Shown piece by piece: positions 1 through 9,055 of a stretch of 64,000 bases of DNA. The first letter of the stretch is position 1. The number at the start of each line of letters is the position of its first letter. The stretch comes from Sphingomonas sp. LR60 (GTDB taxonomy: Bacteria; Pseudomonadota; Alphaproteobacteria; Sphingomonadales; Sphingomonadaceae), in the NCBI RefSeq assembly GCF_036855935.1, contig NZ_JASPFK010000001.1, positions 126,501 through 190,500 on the forward strand. The letters are read 5' to 3'. The position numbers and the translations under genes were made by a program. The notes beneath the pieces were generated by a model, which ran no database searches, had not been told where the DNA came from, and saw only the letters and a program-made list of their open reading frames with translations.

Positions 1-2415
1 TGATACCATCCGAGTGCCTCGACACTGAGCGCGTAGCAGCCGTGGCGGCGGAGCAGGCGCAACTGCTCCTCGAACGCGTCGGGGGCGACGCGCCAACGCG
101 CCAGCGCCCCCGCATCACCGGCGGCGACGCTGTGATACATCAGTACCGGCACCGCGCGGGTCGCCTGCGTGCGGCACAGTTCCTCGGCGCGCGCCTCGAT
201 CCCGCCCCAGCGGATCGTGCGATGTACATCGGGGTGGAAGCGCGGCGTCGATCCACTCGACCGCTGGCGCCGATGTCGCCGGGGTATCGTCGCGCCGCCA
301 CAGGTCGATGCGGTAGAGATCGGAGCGCAGCGAGCGCTCGAGCACCAATCCGCCCGCCTCGCCAAAGGCCGCGGCGATCCGGTCCGCGCCAAAGGCGAAG
401 CCCCAGTCGAACCCGGTCGATGCGGGATCGTCCTGCACCGCCAGCGAGTGCGCGGAGAGCAGATGCCCGCCGGGACGCAGCGTGTCGCGCAGCGCCTTCG
501 CGGCACGAAGAAGGCTGTCCGCGTCCTGCACGTAATAGAGGACTTCGGAGCAGACGGTCAGATCGAACCCACCGGGCAGCGGACCCTGAAGGTCGAGCTG
601 GCGATAGCTGACGTTGGTGTGAGCGCCGCACCGCTGCGCGGCGCGATCCAGCGCGACCTGTGCGATATCCGCAGCGACCAGCCGGCCGACATGCGGTGCC
701 AGCAGCGCGGAGAAATGACCTTCGGCGCAACCCACTTCGAGCGCCTGTTCGACGTTCAGGTCGGCGATCAGCGCCAGGGTCTGCTCGTACTTGCGACGTT
801 CGTAGGTGTCGTCATAGCTCCATGGATCGTCGCTGGCGGTGAAGAAACTTTCCCAATAGTCGCGCGAATAATCGCCCGCAGGAAGGTGTCGCTGCGCGAT
901 CTCCGGCGCCGGGCACGGCGGCACCGCGGCGCAGCGCTCCGTGGCGTCGCGGATGACATCGGCCTCGACCGCGCTCGCGCGCGGGCCATGCACGACGTCC
1001 GGGTGGCCGGTCAGCCATGCCTCGGTCGTGAGCGCGCGCCACGCTGCGCGTCCTTCGTGGCGACGCGAGACGCGCTTGACCACGCCGGGGAGCCGCCGTG
1101 CCAGAATGCGTGCGGAGGTGCCGCGTCGCTGCATCCAGCGCACGCGTGGTGCGAGATCGTCCCAGCCGCAGGTCGCGAGCACATGCTGCGCAACATCGCG
1201 TGCGCTGAGTCCGCCGAGCAGCGGCAGCTCGTGCGTGAACAGCGGGGCACCTGCGCTGTCGACGCGGAGATGGAGCAGGTCGGCGCTGCCCGGCTCGATC
1301 TTGTCCAATGCGGCCACGTCGTATCGCACGCCGCAGACGGTGGTGAGGAACAGCGGCCGGTCGAGCGGGTCGTTGCGCACCATGTCGCGCTCAAGCACGT
1401 AGGCGATACGGCGTGCGACCCCGGCGCGGCTTGCGTGGCGCTCGATCGCAGCCAGCAGCGGGGCCAGCGCGGGCGCCGCGCCCTCCCACAGACGGCCGAG
1501 CGCATCGGAGCTTTCGCCGCCGATCGCGAGCGCATCCCGCAGCGTGGCGACGACGTCGGTCTCGGCGTCTGCGAAATCGGTGGAGGGTAGCATCGCGACG
1601 AGCGGCGCCACCGGCTGTCCCGCCGTTGCTGCGGCAGTCGCGGCCCAGATGACGAAATGCCCCGCCGCGATGGCGACGTCATAGGCCGACCCGTCCTGGT
1701 GTGCAGGCGTCGCCGCGACGCGATCGTCGCTCGTCCGCGCGCGCGCCAATACGACGAGGGCATCCGCGGTGAGGCGTGTGAAGTCGCGTGACAAGGAGCG
1801 CGGCTGCATCCGGTAAAAAGCGAGCGGCGTCGCGACCCCGACGAAGCGCGCACCGGTGCGCGCGATACGGAGCCACAGGTCCCAATCCTCGCACGTGACC
1901 AGCCCGGGATCGAACCCGCCGACCGCACGGACGAGGGCGCGTGGCACGAGTACCGAATGGATCGCCACTTTGTTGGCGTGCGCGAACGCCTCGAACGGCG
2001 CGTCGGCGATCCCCTCTTCGAACACCGGCGCGAGCGCGGATCCGGTACTGCCGATCCGCTGATAGCCGCAGTAAGCGACCTCTGCGTCGTGCGCGTCGAG
2101 CGCGTTGGTGAGTAGTGCGAGATGCTCCGGCGCAATCGTGTCGTCGGCGTCGAGGAACAGCAGCAGCTCGCCGCCGGCGCTATCGATGCCGTGATTGCGT
2201 GCCGAGGACACGCCCTGATTGTGCTGCGAGATCAGTTGAATGCGCGTGTCGCCGGCCGCGATCCGGCTGGCCGACGCGATCGTATGGTCGGTCGATCCGT
2301 CGTCGACGACGAGGACTTCCCAGTCGGCGAAGCTTTGCGCCATGACGCTCGCGAGCGTCGCCGCGATCGTATCGGCGGCGTTGAACGCTGGCAGGATGAC
2401 GGAGACCCGCGGCAT
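1..2415 (-). pseudogene. Trifunctional glycosyltransferase / SAM methyltransferase / polysaccharide deacetylase, frame broken and cut by window edge
   Basis: The in-frame part (115-2415, 766 codons) opens with a GT2 domain: a nucleotide-sugar fold start near residues 4-15, VVDDGSTD at 36-43 and LDADD at 88-92. A class I methyltransferase follows, with the SAM-binding motif ALEVGCAEGHF at about 558-568. From about residue 728 the frame turns into an Arg-rich tail and stops at 115. The neighbouring frame from about 255 down to 1 reads RFHPDVHRTIRWGG and then VPVLMYHSVA and FEEQLRLLRRHG, which is the start of a NodB-type polysaccharide deacetylase. Three-domain proteins of this order are known in sphingomonads, so I read this as one gene with a single-base frame change near 238-256. 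It probably acts in the cytoplasm or at the membrane in EPS glycan assembly. The start ATG directly follows the stop of the upstream glycosyltransferase, so the two are probably cotranslated. Confidence 0.75.
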
Positions 2416-3588
2416 CTATTTGGACGGGCGGGGGGCGCGCAGGTAGAAGAAGATGCCCGCGATCGCGCCGCCGACCTGTTGCGCCAGCATCCGGTCGCGC
2501 GCGCTAGAGCCTTTCAGCACGCGGCGCGCCGCAAGCCGCGCGTAATAAGCGGGCATACTGATGAAGGCGCGGCGCAGGTTGCCACGATCACCGGTCCGCT
2601 CGTGCTGCACCATCAACGCCGCGGTATGGCCGCGCATGTAATGGTAGATCTGGCTCTTCAATCCGTCGAGCGACAGGCGATGGTGGTGCCACACCACCGC
2701 CGCGGGTTCGTAGCGACAGGTGAACCCCGCCGCCAGGACGCGATACCAATATTCCGAATCGCCCGAACAGCCGGCCGCGCCGACGTCGAGCCGCTCGTCG
2801 AACAGCCCGATCCGACCGAAGATCTCGCGCCGGAACGCCATGTTCGCCCCGGCGCCGACGTCCCATGCCGGACAGCCGTGCGAACGGCTGGCACGATAGA
2901 ATGCTTGGTCGAAATCAATCCGTGCGAAGCCTCGACCGAACCCCCATTCCGTCTCGAACAGCCATTGCGCCTCGGTGTCGAGCCGCGCGGGCAGCACGAG
3001 CCCGGTCACCGCCATCACGTCGGCGCGATCGAACGCCGCGACCGTCCGCTCCAGCCAGCGCGGATGCAGTTCGGTGTCATCGTCGGTATAGGCGACGATC
3101 TCTCCCGTGGCCGCGAGCGCGCCGGTGTTGCGTGCGAAATCCAGTCCGGGGCGATCCTCGCGCACATAGGTCACGCCGGCCGCCAGCGCCGCCTGCCGCG
3201 TCCGGTCGTCGCGTGAGGCATTGTCGACCACCACCACCTGACCGGGCGGCATGGTCTGTTGGGGCAGGCTGGCGAGGCAGCGTGCAAGCTCGTCGGGGCG
3301 GTCGCGCGTACAGATGACCACGCTGGTCGATCGCGGCGCCACGGCCGCTTGCGGTGCCGCCTCGGGCGCGGTTGCAATCGCTTCCGCCAGCAGCGCATCG
3401 CGTCGGTCCGTGGCCGGGAGCCAGACCGTCGCGACCGGCACGTCGCCGCGCCATAGACAGAGCAGGACCGGCGCGTCGTCGGGCAGCCCGGTCGCGGTGG
3501 CAGGGCCCGTCGCGATGTCGTGATCGATGACATGGGCGAACGGTGGCGCAGTCCGCTCGGTCAAGTCGGTTGGCCTCGTGCCATTCAC
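2416..3588 (-). CDS. Family 2 glycosyltransferase
   Basis: The protein has 390 aa. About 90 N-terminal residues of unassigned sequence precede a GT2 (GT-A fold) domain: SVVICTRDRPDELARCL, then VVVDNASRDD, and a metal-binding YTDDDTELHP. A middle segment GAGANMAFRREIFGRIGLFDE is the usual acceptor-side region of this family. The last 60 residues are basic and weakly hydrophobic, suggesting association with the inner membrane. It should add one sugar to a lipid-linked EPS intermediate, but donor and acceptor cannot be told from sequence. Its stop codon abuts the ATG of the downstream trifunctional gene, so both form one minus-strand operon. The first gene upstream on this strand is the GH16 gene, about 590 bp away. 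Confidence 0.85.
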   Translation of the reverse strand: MNGTRPTDLTERTAPPFAHVIDHDIATGPATATGLPDDAPVLLCLWRGDVPVATVWLPATDRRDALLAEAIATAPEAAPQAAVAPRSTSVVICTRDRPDELARCLASLPQQTMPPGQVVVVDNASRDDRTRQAALAAGVTYVREDRPGLDFARNTGALAATGEIVAYTDDDTELHPRWLERTVAAFDRADVMAVTGLVLPARLDTEAQWLFETEWGFGRGFARIDFDQAFYRASRSHGCPAWDVGAGANMAFRREIFGRIGLFDERLDVGAAGCSGDSEYWYRVLAAGFTCRYEPAAVVWHHHRLSLDGLKSQIYHYMRGHTAALMVQHERTGDRGNLRRAFISMPAYYARLAARRVLKGSSARDRMLAQQVGGAIAGIFFYLRAPRPSK

Positions 3589-4176
3589 GTTGCGGCCTCC
3601 TCGTGCAGCAGGCAGGTTTCAGAACCCGGCGTAGGAAATTAGCACGATCTTCCCGGCGCTTGGTCGAAGGAGCGCTGTGTGCATCCACGCTATTGGCTAG
3701 TACGATGCGACAGCGAGCGAACGCAATCCGCTAGTGCCCGGCCGGGTGGCTGGCGCTGATCCGGTGCGAATGCCTTCGCGCTTTCCGTCAAACCGGACGG
3801 CATTTGCGTGGCTCTTCCCGAGGGGAAGGCCGTGGCGCGGGGTAGGCAGGATTATTGCGCAGGCGGTGTGGAGGAACGGCTTAGATGCGGCGTTTCCGGG
3901 CCACCTTGCCCCAATATTGGACAGCCACGGAGTGGCCACGCAAAATGCTGCGAAATCAGCATGGTAAACGCTGTTCTACGAAAAACCCCTTCATCTACCC
4001 AGGAGCGATGAAGGTGACATACTGCCAGGATTGGCCAAAAAGTTCCTGTGTGAACGCGACGAACATCAGGTGCCGACCGAGGGGGTATGTCGAGTTGCAG
4101 GGCGTCCGATATCTCGTTCGCCGGATCGAGCGCATCGCGCAGGAGGCGCTCGCCTTCGTCAGCCCGGACTGACGTC
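3589..4176. other. 588-bp intergenic region without a recognised gene
   Basis: Both flanking genes read on the minus strand. The open frames here are short and show no domain or codon pattern I trust. The only structure noticed is an 8-bp inverted repeat (CCTTCATC at 3988-3995, GATGAAGG at 4007-4014), which could be a weak terminator for the GH16 gene. The region should carry the promoter of the glycosyltransferase pair downstream. Confidence 0.5.
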
Positions 4177-5280
4177 CTACCCGCGCGGTTTCCATGCGGT
4201 GACATGGTCGATCCAGAGCGCTTGCGGATAGTCGACGACCCCGGTCTTCGGCGTGGCAGTGGCGAGGTTGACCAGATAATAGAAGGGCGTGGTGAAGTAA
4301 TCGGCGGTGGTCACCAGCCGGTCGATCTCCTTGCCGTCCATGTAAATCACGATCGCGGGCTTGCCGTCGATCTTCGCGATGCCGCGCAGGTCGATGCCAT
4401 AGGTATGCCAGTCGCCGTTGCCGATTTCGTCCGACAGGCTGTAGCCGTTGTTGCCGGTCGACCTGCCGCCGGACCAGCGATGGGTGGCGTGGTGGTGGCC
4501 GCGCTTGTTGCCGAGGCTGTAATATTCGATGCCGTCGACTTCGAGGTGCCCGCGGTTCTTGGGATCGTCCGGGCTGAGCAGCCAGAAGCCTGCCCAGGTT
4601 CCATAAGCGACGGGCATCTTCATCCGCGCTTCCCAATAACAGCCGGCGCAGGTGTAGCCGGCCTGATTGGGCTGGATGGCGACGCCGTTATAGGCCTGCC
4701 CGGGACTGACCGACTGGATCAGCCCGCTGTGTGCGCCGGCCGCGTCCTTATAGGCCTTCAGCACCAGATTGCCGTTGTAGAATTTATAGGCGGCGCCACC
4801 GGCGGCATCGAAGCTCGCGAGGCCGAAACTCTCGCGGCCCTTCGCGTAAAGCATTGGCCCGACGAGGCTAGTTGTCCCGTCGAAGGTCTGGCAATGATCG
4901 ACGGCGGCGTTGAGCAGGCTGAGCGGACGTCCCTTGTAGCGCTCATCCCAGCCATTGATCCCGCCGCTTTTGACGGTGATTTCGGGAAGCGCGGCGGTGT
5001 TGGCCTGCGCGTAGGTGCTGGCGCAGGGCGAAGGCGGGCTGGCGACGGTCGTCGCGGCGAGCGTGAGGTTGCTGGCAAGCAGGCTGGTGCTGCTCTTCGG
5101 TGCGGCAACGGATGACGCCGTCGACGGCTGGGTCAAGGTTTTTGCATTGTTCGTCAGCGGGCTGGCGACGACGGTCACCGGCGTGACGGTCGTGACGGGA
5201 GCATCGCCCGACCGGCTCGCGGCGAAGGCGGCCAGACTGGTGAGCATCAGCGAGGAAAGCGCAGCATGACGATAGTTCAT
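4177..5280 (-). CDS. Secreted family 16 glycoside hydrolase (beta-glucanase/galactanase type)
   Basis: The protein has 367 aa, with an N-terminal signal peptide (hydrophobic stretch to about residue 21) followed by a Thr/Ser/Ala-rich linker to about residue 95. The C-terminal two thirds resemble the GH16 concanavalin-like jelly roll. The pattern E-x-D-x-x-E (EVDGIE, E247, D249, E252) matches the nucleophile, helper Asp and acid/base residues of GH16. GH16 enzymes cleave beta-1,3 or beta-1,4 glucans and galactans. Next to EPS glycosyltransferases, a role in trimming or releasing the secreted polysaccharide is plausible. The linker could place the domain away from the cell surface. It stands alone on the minus strand, with about 225 bp to the tRNA gene upstream. 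The substrate is unknown. Confidence 0.75.
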   Translation of the reverse strand: MNYRHAALSSLMLTSLAAFAASRSGDAPVTTVTPVTVVASPLTNNAKTLTQPSTASSVAAPKSSTSLLASNLTLAATTVASPPSPCASTYAQANTAALPEITVKSGGINGWDERYKGRPLSLLNAAVDHCQTFDGTTSLVGPMLYAKGRESFGLASFDAAGGAAYKFYNGNLVLKAYKDAAGAHSGLIQSVSPGQAYNGVAIQPNQAGYTCAGCYWEARMKMPVAYGTWAGFWLLSPDDPKNRGHLEVDGIEYYSLGNKRGHHHATHRWSGGRSTGNNGYSLSDEIGNGDWHTYGIDLRGIAKIDGKPAIVIYMDGKEIDRLVTTADYFTTPFYYLVNLATATPKTGVVDYPQALWIDHVTAWKPRG

Positions 5281-5505
5281 GCCCCGGCTTCTCGCACCGG
5301 GCGCTTAGCCGCGGATTAATAGACAAGGTTCGTGCCGGTTAACCCGATTGATTTCTCAGGCGAATTGCCGAGGGCGGGCTGCGAGGCGCGAAAATGCGTG
5401 CGTGCAGGAACATGCAACGCCCGTCCCCGAGCATCCTGGGTCGCATATGACGTTGAAAAGCTGGAGCGATCGTCAGCCCCGAGGGGCGAGATCGTCAGAA
5501 GAAAA

Positions 5506-5580
<75 letters not shown>

Positions 5581-5668
5581 ACTTCCCACGTTGTCCGCGG
5601 GAGCGGGCCTAAGAGCCGAGACGGACGTCGTTGTCAAGGTCGATCGGTGCCGTTAGCGGATATTTCCG

Positions 5669-5803
5669 ATGAGCGATCAGGACGAACGTGCCGCGCGGCT
5701 CGCCGCGCAACTCCGGGCCAATCTGCGGCGGCGCAAGGAGCAGGCGCGGGGGCAGGCTGAGCCGCTTCCGGACGCGAACGACATGGAAAAGGAGCGGCCC
5801 TGA
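5669..5803 (+). CDS. Small basic protein, 44 aa, function unknown
   Basis: The ATG at 5669 opens a 44-aa frame ending at 5803: an acidic start (MSDQDERAAR), then LAAQLRANLRRRKEQARGQA, then an acidic, Pro-containing tail. The middle is a strongly predicted basic amphipathic helix. Very short proteins with an LRxNLRRRKxQAR core are familiar from alphaproteobacteria, but I know of no function. The stop lies immediately before the end of the convergent aminopeptidase gene (5804). The frame uses G/C at most third positions, like real genes here. Confidence 0.6.
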   Translation: MSDQDERAARLAAQLRANLRRRKEQARGQAEPLPDANDMEKERP

Positions 5804-7603
5804 TCACGCCGGGAGCGGTGAACAGCGCGATTCGACCCACTTGCGATCCGCTTCGTCGAGCAACGGGGACAGTTCGCGCGCCACAATAGCATGGTAATCG
5901 TCGACCCAGTGCCGCTCCGACGCCGATAATAGCCACGTGTCGATCAGGTCGGGATCGAGCGGTGCCAGAGTCAGCGTCTCGAACGCCAGCATCTCCGCCT
6001 CGCCACCCGCGACCGTGCGCGGCACGACCAGCAGCAGGTTCTCGATCCGGATGCCATAGGCGCCGGCCTTGTAATAGCCGGGCTCGTTGGAAAGGATCAT
6101 GCCGGGGCGCAGCGGCTCGGACGGGCCGGCGCCGGGGTAGCTCGGCTTGGCGATCCGCGCCGGCCCTTCATGGACCGACAGGAAGCTGCCGACGCCGTGG
6201 CCGGTGCCATGCGCATAATCGAGCCCGGCCTGCCACAAGGGGCCGCGCGCGAGCCCGTCGAGCTGCGCGCCCGTCGTGCCGTGCGGGAAGACCGCGGTGG
6301 CGAGCGCGATATGCCCCTTGAGGACGCGCGTGTAGCGATCGCGCATCTCCGGCGTCGGGGTGCCGATCGGCACGACGCGGGTCAGGTCGGTAGTGCCGTC
6401 GTCATACTGGCCGCCGGAATCGACCAGGTAGAGCTGGCCGGGCTCGATCGCGCGGTTCGATTCCTCGGTGACGTGATAATGCGGGAGCGCGCCGTTCGGG
6501 CCGGTGGCGCTGATCGTGTCGAACGACAGGTCGCGCAGGACGCCGCCCTGTTCGCGGAAGTGCAGCAATTGCGCGGCGGCGGACAATTCGGTCTGCCCAC
6601 CGCGCGGGGCGGCATCCGCGATCCAGCGCAGGAAGCGCGTCACCGCCGCGCCGTCGCGCAGCGAGGCGGCGCGGTGGCCGGCGACCTCGACCGGGTTCTT
6701 GCAGGCCCGCGGCACGACGGTCGGGTCGCGCCGCGCCAGCGTCGTCCCGCCGCTCGCCTCGACCGCGTCGAAGATCGCCGCGACGGTCAATGCCGGATCG
6801 ATCGCAACCGTCTTGCCGGTGAAGTGCCGGAGGGCACCGGCGAAATCCTTGCGGTCGTGCAGCCGCACCGCATTGCCGAGATGCTCGCGCACCGCCGCGC
6901 CGACCTTCTCGGGCGCCACGAACAGATCGGCGGTGCCGTCGGCGTGGACGATCGCAAAGGAGAGCGCGACGGGCGTGTGATCGACGTCGCCGCCGCGGAC
7001 GTTGAACAGCCATGCGATCGAATCGAGCGCGGCGACGACGAACGCGTCGGCGCGCTCCTCGCCCAGCCAGTCGGCGACCGCGGCGCGCTTCGTGGCGGAG
7101 GAGACGCCCGCCAGCGCCTCAGGCTGGACGATGAGCGGTGCCGGCGAAGGGGCGGGGCGGTCGTGCCAGACCGCGTCGATCGGATTGGCGTCGACCGCGA
7201 CCAGCGTCACGTCCCGGGTTTCGAGCGCGCCGCGCCATTCGTCGATCGCGCCGCGCGGGTGGAGCCATGGGTCGTAGCCGATCCGCGCGCCGGCGGGGGC
7301 GTGGTCGGCGAGCCAGCCGGCGATGCTTTCCTCGGGGACGCCGACATACGCCCAGTCGGCGGGGTCGACCTGTTCGCGGACCTGGATCGTGTAGCGCCCG
7401 TCGGTGAAGATCGCGGCGCGATCCGCCAGCACCACCGCGCTGCCCGCCGAGCCGCCGAAGCCGGTCAGCCATGCGAGGCGCTGCGCATAGCTGCCGACAT
7501 ATTCGCTCATATGCTCGTCGGTCAGCGGGACGATGAAGCCGTCGAGGGCAGCGGCGGAAAGCTGCGCGCGGAGCGCGGCGAGGCGGTCGGTGTGGGACGT
7601 CAT
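5804..7603 (-). CDS. Xaa-Pro aminopeptidase (M24B family, aminopeptidase P type)
   Basis: The protein has 599 aa from the ATG at 7603, usual for the three-domain form: two creatinase-N-like domains, the M24 pita-bread domain and a C-terminal cap. Metal-binding segments are visible: VDSGGQYDDGTTDLTR (two Asp), GTGHGVGSFLSVHEGP (His), ILSNEPGYY (Glu) and GIRIENLLLV (Glu). It removes N-terminal residues in front of proline in the cytoplasm. The frame stays open upstream to 7705, but that part runs through the 22-bp tandem array and encodes low-complexity Arg/Gly repeats. MTSHTDRLAALRAQL is the normal family start, so I place the start at 7603. It probably forms a single-gene unit, divergent from the HNH gene. 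Confidence 0.9.
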   Translation of the reverse strand: MTSHTDRLAALRAQLSAAALDGFIVPLTDEHMSEYVGSYAQRLAWLTGFGGSAGSAVVLADRAAIFTDGRYTIQVREQVDPADWAYVGVPEESIAGWLADHAPAGARIGYDPWLHPRGAIDEWRGALETRDVTLVAVDANPIDAVWHDRPAPSPAPLIVQPEALAGVSSATKRAAVADWLGEERADAFVVAALDSIAWLFNVRGGDVDHTPVALSFAIVHADGTADLFVAPEKVGAAVREHLGNAVRLHDRKDFAGALRHFTGKTVAIDPALTVAAIFDAVEASGGTTLARRDPTVVPRACKNPVEVAGHRAASLRDGAAVTRFLRWIADAAPRGGQTELSAAAQLLHFREQGGVLRDLSFDTISATGPNGALPHYHVTEESNRAIEPGQLYLVDSGGQYDDGTTDLTRVVPIGTPTPEMRDRYTRVLKGHIALATAVFPHGTTGAQLDGLARGPLWQAGLDYAHGTGHGVGSFLSVHEGPARIAKPSYPGAGPSEPLRPGMILSNEPGYYKAGAYGIRIENLLLVVPRTVAGGEAEMLAFETLTLAPLDPDLIDTWLLSASERHWVDDYHAIVARELSPLLDEADRKWVESRCSPLPA

Positions 7604-7651
7604 GCGGGAACAGGTGGCATAGCCTTGGGGTGTAGTCACGCCTGCGGCTCC

Positions 7652-7804
7652 TTTCGGTCGTTCCCGCGGGTCCTTTCGGTCACTCCCGCGGGTCCTTTCG
7701 GTCACTCCCGCGGGTCCTTTCGGTCATTCCCGCGGCTCCTTTCCGTCATTCCTGCGGCTCCTTTCCGTCATTCCCGCGGGTCCCTTCCGTCATTCCCGCG
7801 AAGG
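7652..7804. repeat. 22-bp tandem array, about seven degenerate units
   Basis: Units of the form TTTCGGTCATTCCCGCGGGTCC follow each other with a 22-bp period from 7652. Variation is limited to a few positions (GGTC/CGTC, CACT/CATT, GGGT/GGCT). The last unit runs straight into the left arm of the inverted repeat at 7787-7882 and shares its CCGTCATTCCCGCG core. The array lies in the 5' region of the aminopeptidase gene. Confidence 0.9.
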
Positions 7805-7882
7805 CGGGAATCCAGACGCGCAGGTTTTCGCAAGAGGCGAAACGTCAGAGGTTCTGGATTCCCGCCTTCGCGGGAATGACGG
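7787..7882. repeat. Long inverted repeat, 29-bp perfect arms (REP-like)
   Basis: Left arm 7787-7815 (CCGTCATTCCCGCGAAG...) is perfectly complementary to right arm 7854-7882, with a 38-bp spacer. Each arm is itself a small hairpin (ATTCCCGC-GAAG-GCGGGAAT). This GTCATTCCCGCGAAGGCGGGAA element is a dispersed sequence type seen in many proteobacteria. Here it lies between two divergent genes. Confidence 0.9.
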
Positions 7883-8025
7883 TGGGGGGACATGGAAGGG
7901 GAAGGAAGCGCGAACGGTAGATCCTGCTGACTCTTGAAGCGGCCGGCGCGTGCTGTCATCATGGCGTCACGCCGGGGAGCGAAAGCACGCGGCACGACCT
8001 AGCGAGGTAAGGGGGACGTTCTGAC
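7883..8025. other. Upstream region of the HNH gene, nothing further recognised
   Basis: With the repeats to its left this completes a 422-bp gap between divergent genes. It should hold the promoter of the HNH gene. A purine-rich AAGGGGGAC at 8009-8017 is the probable ribosome binding site for the GTG start at 8026. Confidence 0.4.
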
Positions 8026-8595
8026 GTGTTCCATCCCGACCTGATGCGGCACCCGGACTCCTGTCCGACCCTGGTGCTCAATGCCGATTACACGCCGCTC
8101 TCTTATTATCCGCTCAGCATCTGGCCGTGGCAGACCGCGGTGAAGGCGGTGTTTCTCGAGCGCGTCGATATCGTCGCGCATTACGAGCGCGAGGTGCGCA
8201 GCCCCAACCTGACGATGCGCTTGCCGTCGGTGATCGCGCTGCGACAGTTCGTGAAGCCGTCGCAATTCCCGGCCTTCACGCGCTTCAACCTGTTCCTGCG
8301 CGATACCTTCGCCTGCCAATATTGCGGCAGCCACGTCCGCGACCTGACGTTCGATCACGTCGTGCCGCGTGCGCAGGGCGGGCGGACGACGTGGGAAAAC
8401 GTCGTCACCGCCTGCGCGCCGTGCAACCTGAAGAAGGGCGGGCGGACGCCGAAACAGGCGGCGATGCCGCTGCCGATCGAGCCGATCCGCCCGACGAGCT
8501 GGCAGTTGCAGGAACATGGGCGTCGCTTTCCGCCGAATTATCTGCATGAGACGTGGCACGACTGGCTCTACTGGGATGTTGAGCTGGACGCTTGA
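8026..8595 (+). CDS. HNH endonuclease
   Basis: The protein has 189 aa from a GTG start at 8026, about 8 nt after AAGGGGGAC; an in-frame ATG at 8044 is an alternative. Two CxxC pairs (C97/C100 and C130/C133) form the structural zinc site. Between them, TFDHVVPRAQGG (D110, H111) is the first half of the HNH beta-beta-alpha metal motif, and TTWENVVTACAPCN is the second half. The N-terminal LVLNADYTPLSYYPLS is typical of the chromosomal, stand-alone bacterial HNH family. The family cleaves nucleic acid, but the biological target of this branch is not known. No phage or restriction genes are nearby. The EF-hand gene follows after 16 nt. Confidence 0.85.
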   Translation: MFHPDLMRHPDSCPTLVLNADYTPLSYYPLSIWPWQTAVKAVFLERVDIVAHYEREVRSPNLTMRLPSVIALRQFVKPSQFPAFTRFNLFLRDTFACQYCGSHVRDLTFDHVVPRAQGGRTTWENVVTACAPCNLKKGGRTPKQAAMPLPIEPIRPTSWQLQEHGRRFPPNYLHETWHDWLYWDVELDA

Positions 8596-8611
8596 GGGAG
8601 TTTCGACGGAC

Positions 8612-9040
8612 ATGCGGGTGATGGTGGTGGTTGCGGGCGCGCTTGCGCTTGCCGCATGTTCGAAGCCCAAGGAGCCCTCTCCCGAGGAACAGGCGGCGCT
8701 GTCCAATTACGTCCCGCCGTTCGTCATGTCGCGGCTCGACTTCGGCGGCGTGGTGGAGCGGCGGTTCCGCCGGCTCGACGTCAACAACGACGACAAGCTG
8801 ACGCGGAACGAAGTTTCCAAGCGGCTGCTGCCGCGCTTCGACGAAATCGACCTCAACAAGGATGGCGCGATCTCGAACGAGGAATGGAGCGCGTGGATGA
8901 TGAAGCGGTTCGACGCGCAGGACATCAACCACGACGGCACCGTGACCAGCGACGAGCGGGAGCGCGCGCGTGAGATGAAGGAACTCGACCTGCCGACCCC
9001 GGCGGAAGAGCCCGCGAACACGACCGCACCGCGCAACTAA
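8612..9040 (+). CDS. EF-hand lipoprotein
   Basis: The protein has 142 aa with a lipoprotein signal, residues 1-16 (hydrophobic core and lipobox LAAC, Cys16). Three canonical 12-residue EF loops follow: D56-E67 (DVNNDDKLTRNE), D80-E91 (DLNKDGAISNEE) and D104-E115 (DINHDGTVTSDE). All have Asp/Asn at loop positions 1, 3 and 5 and Glu at 12, so calcium binding is likely. It should be anchored in the envelope, facing the periplasm. The frame stays open upstream into the HNH gene, but the ATG at 8612 gives the proper signal sequence. Its calcium-linked role is unknown. Confidence 0.85.
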   Translation: MRVMVVVAGALALAACSKPKEPSPEEQAALSNYVPPFVMSRLDFGGVVERRFRRLDVNNDDKLTRNEVSKRLLPRFDEIDLNKDGAISNEEWSAWMMKRFDAQDINHDGTVTSDERERAREMKELDLPTPAEEPANTTAPRN

Positions 9041-9055
9041 ATATCGCCGATCAGG

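Noticed and set aside
42..611. Plus-strand frame rich in Arg/Ala opposite the trifunctional gene
   Set aside because: It is a shadow of the methyltransferase and deacetylase coding strand in GC-rich DNA, with no recognisable domain.
7604..7705. N-terminal extension of the Xaa-Pro aminopeptidase
   Set aside because: It encodes Arg/Gly repeats from the tandem array; the family start is at 7603.
7652..7804. CRISPR array
   Set aside because: The 22-bp units are contiguous without spacers and no cas gene is in the window.
6170..7879. 569-aa plus-strand frame across the aminopeptidase gene
   Set aside because: It is antisense to a clear M24B peptidase; the repetitive C-terminus comes only from the 22-bp tandem array.
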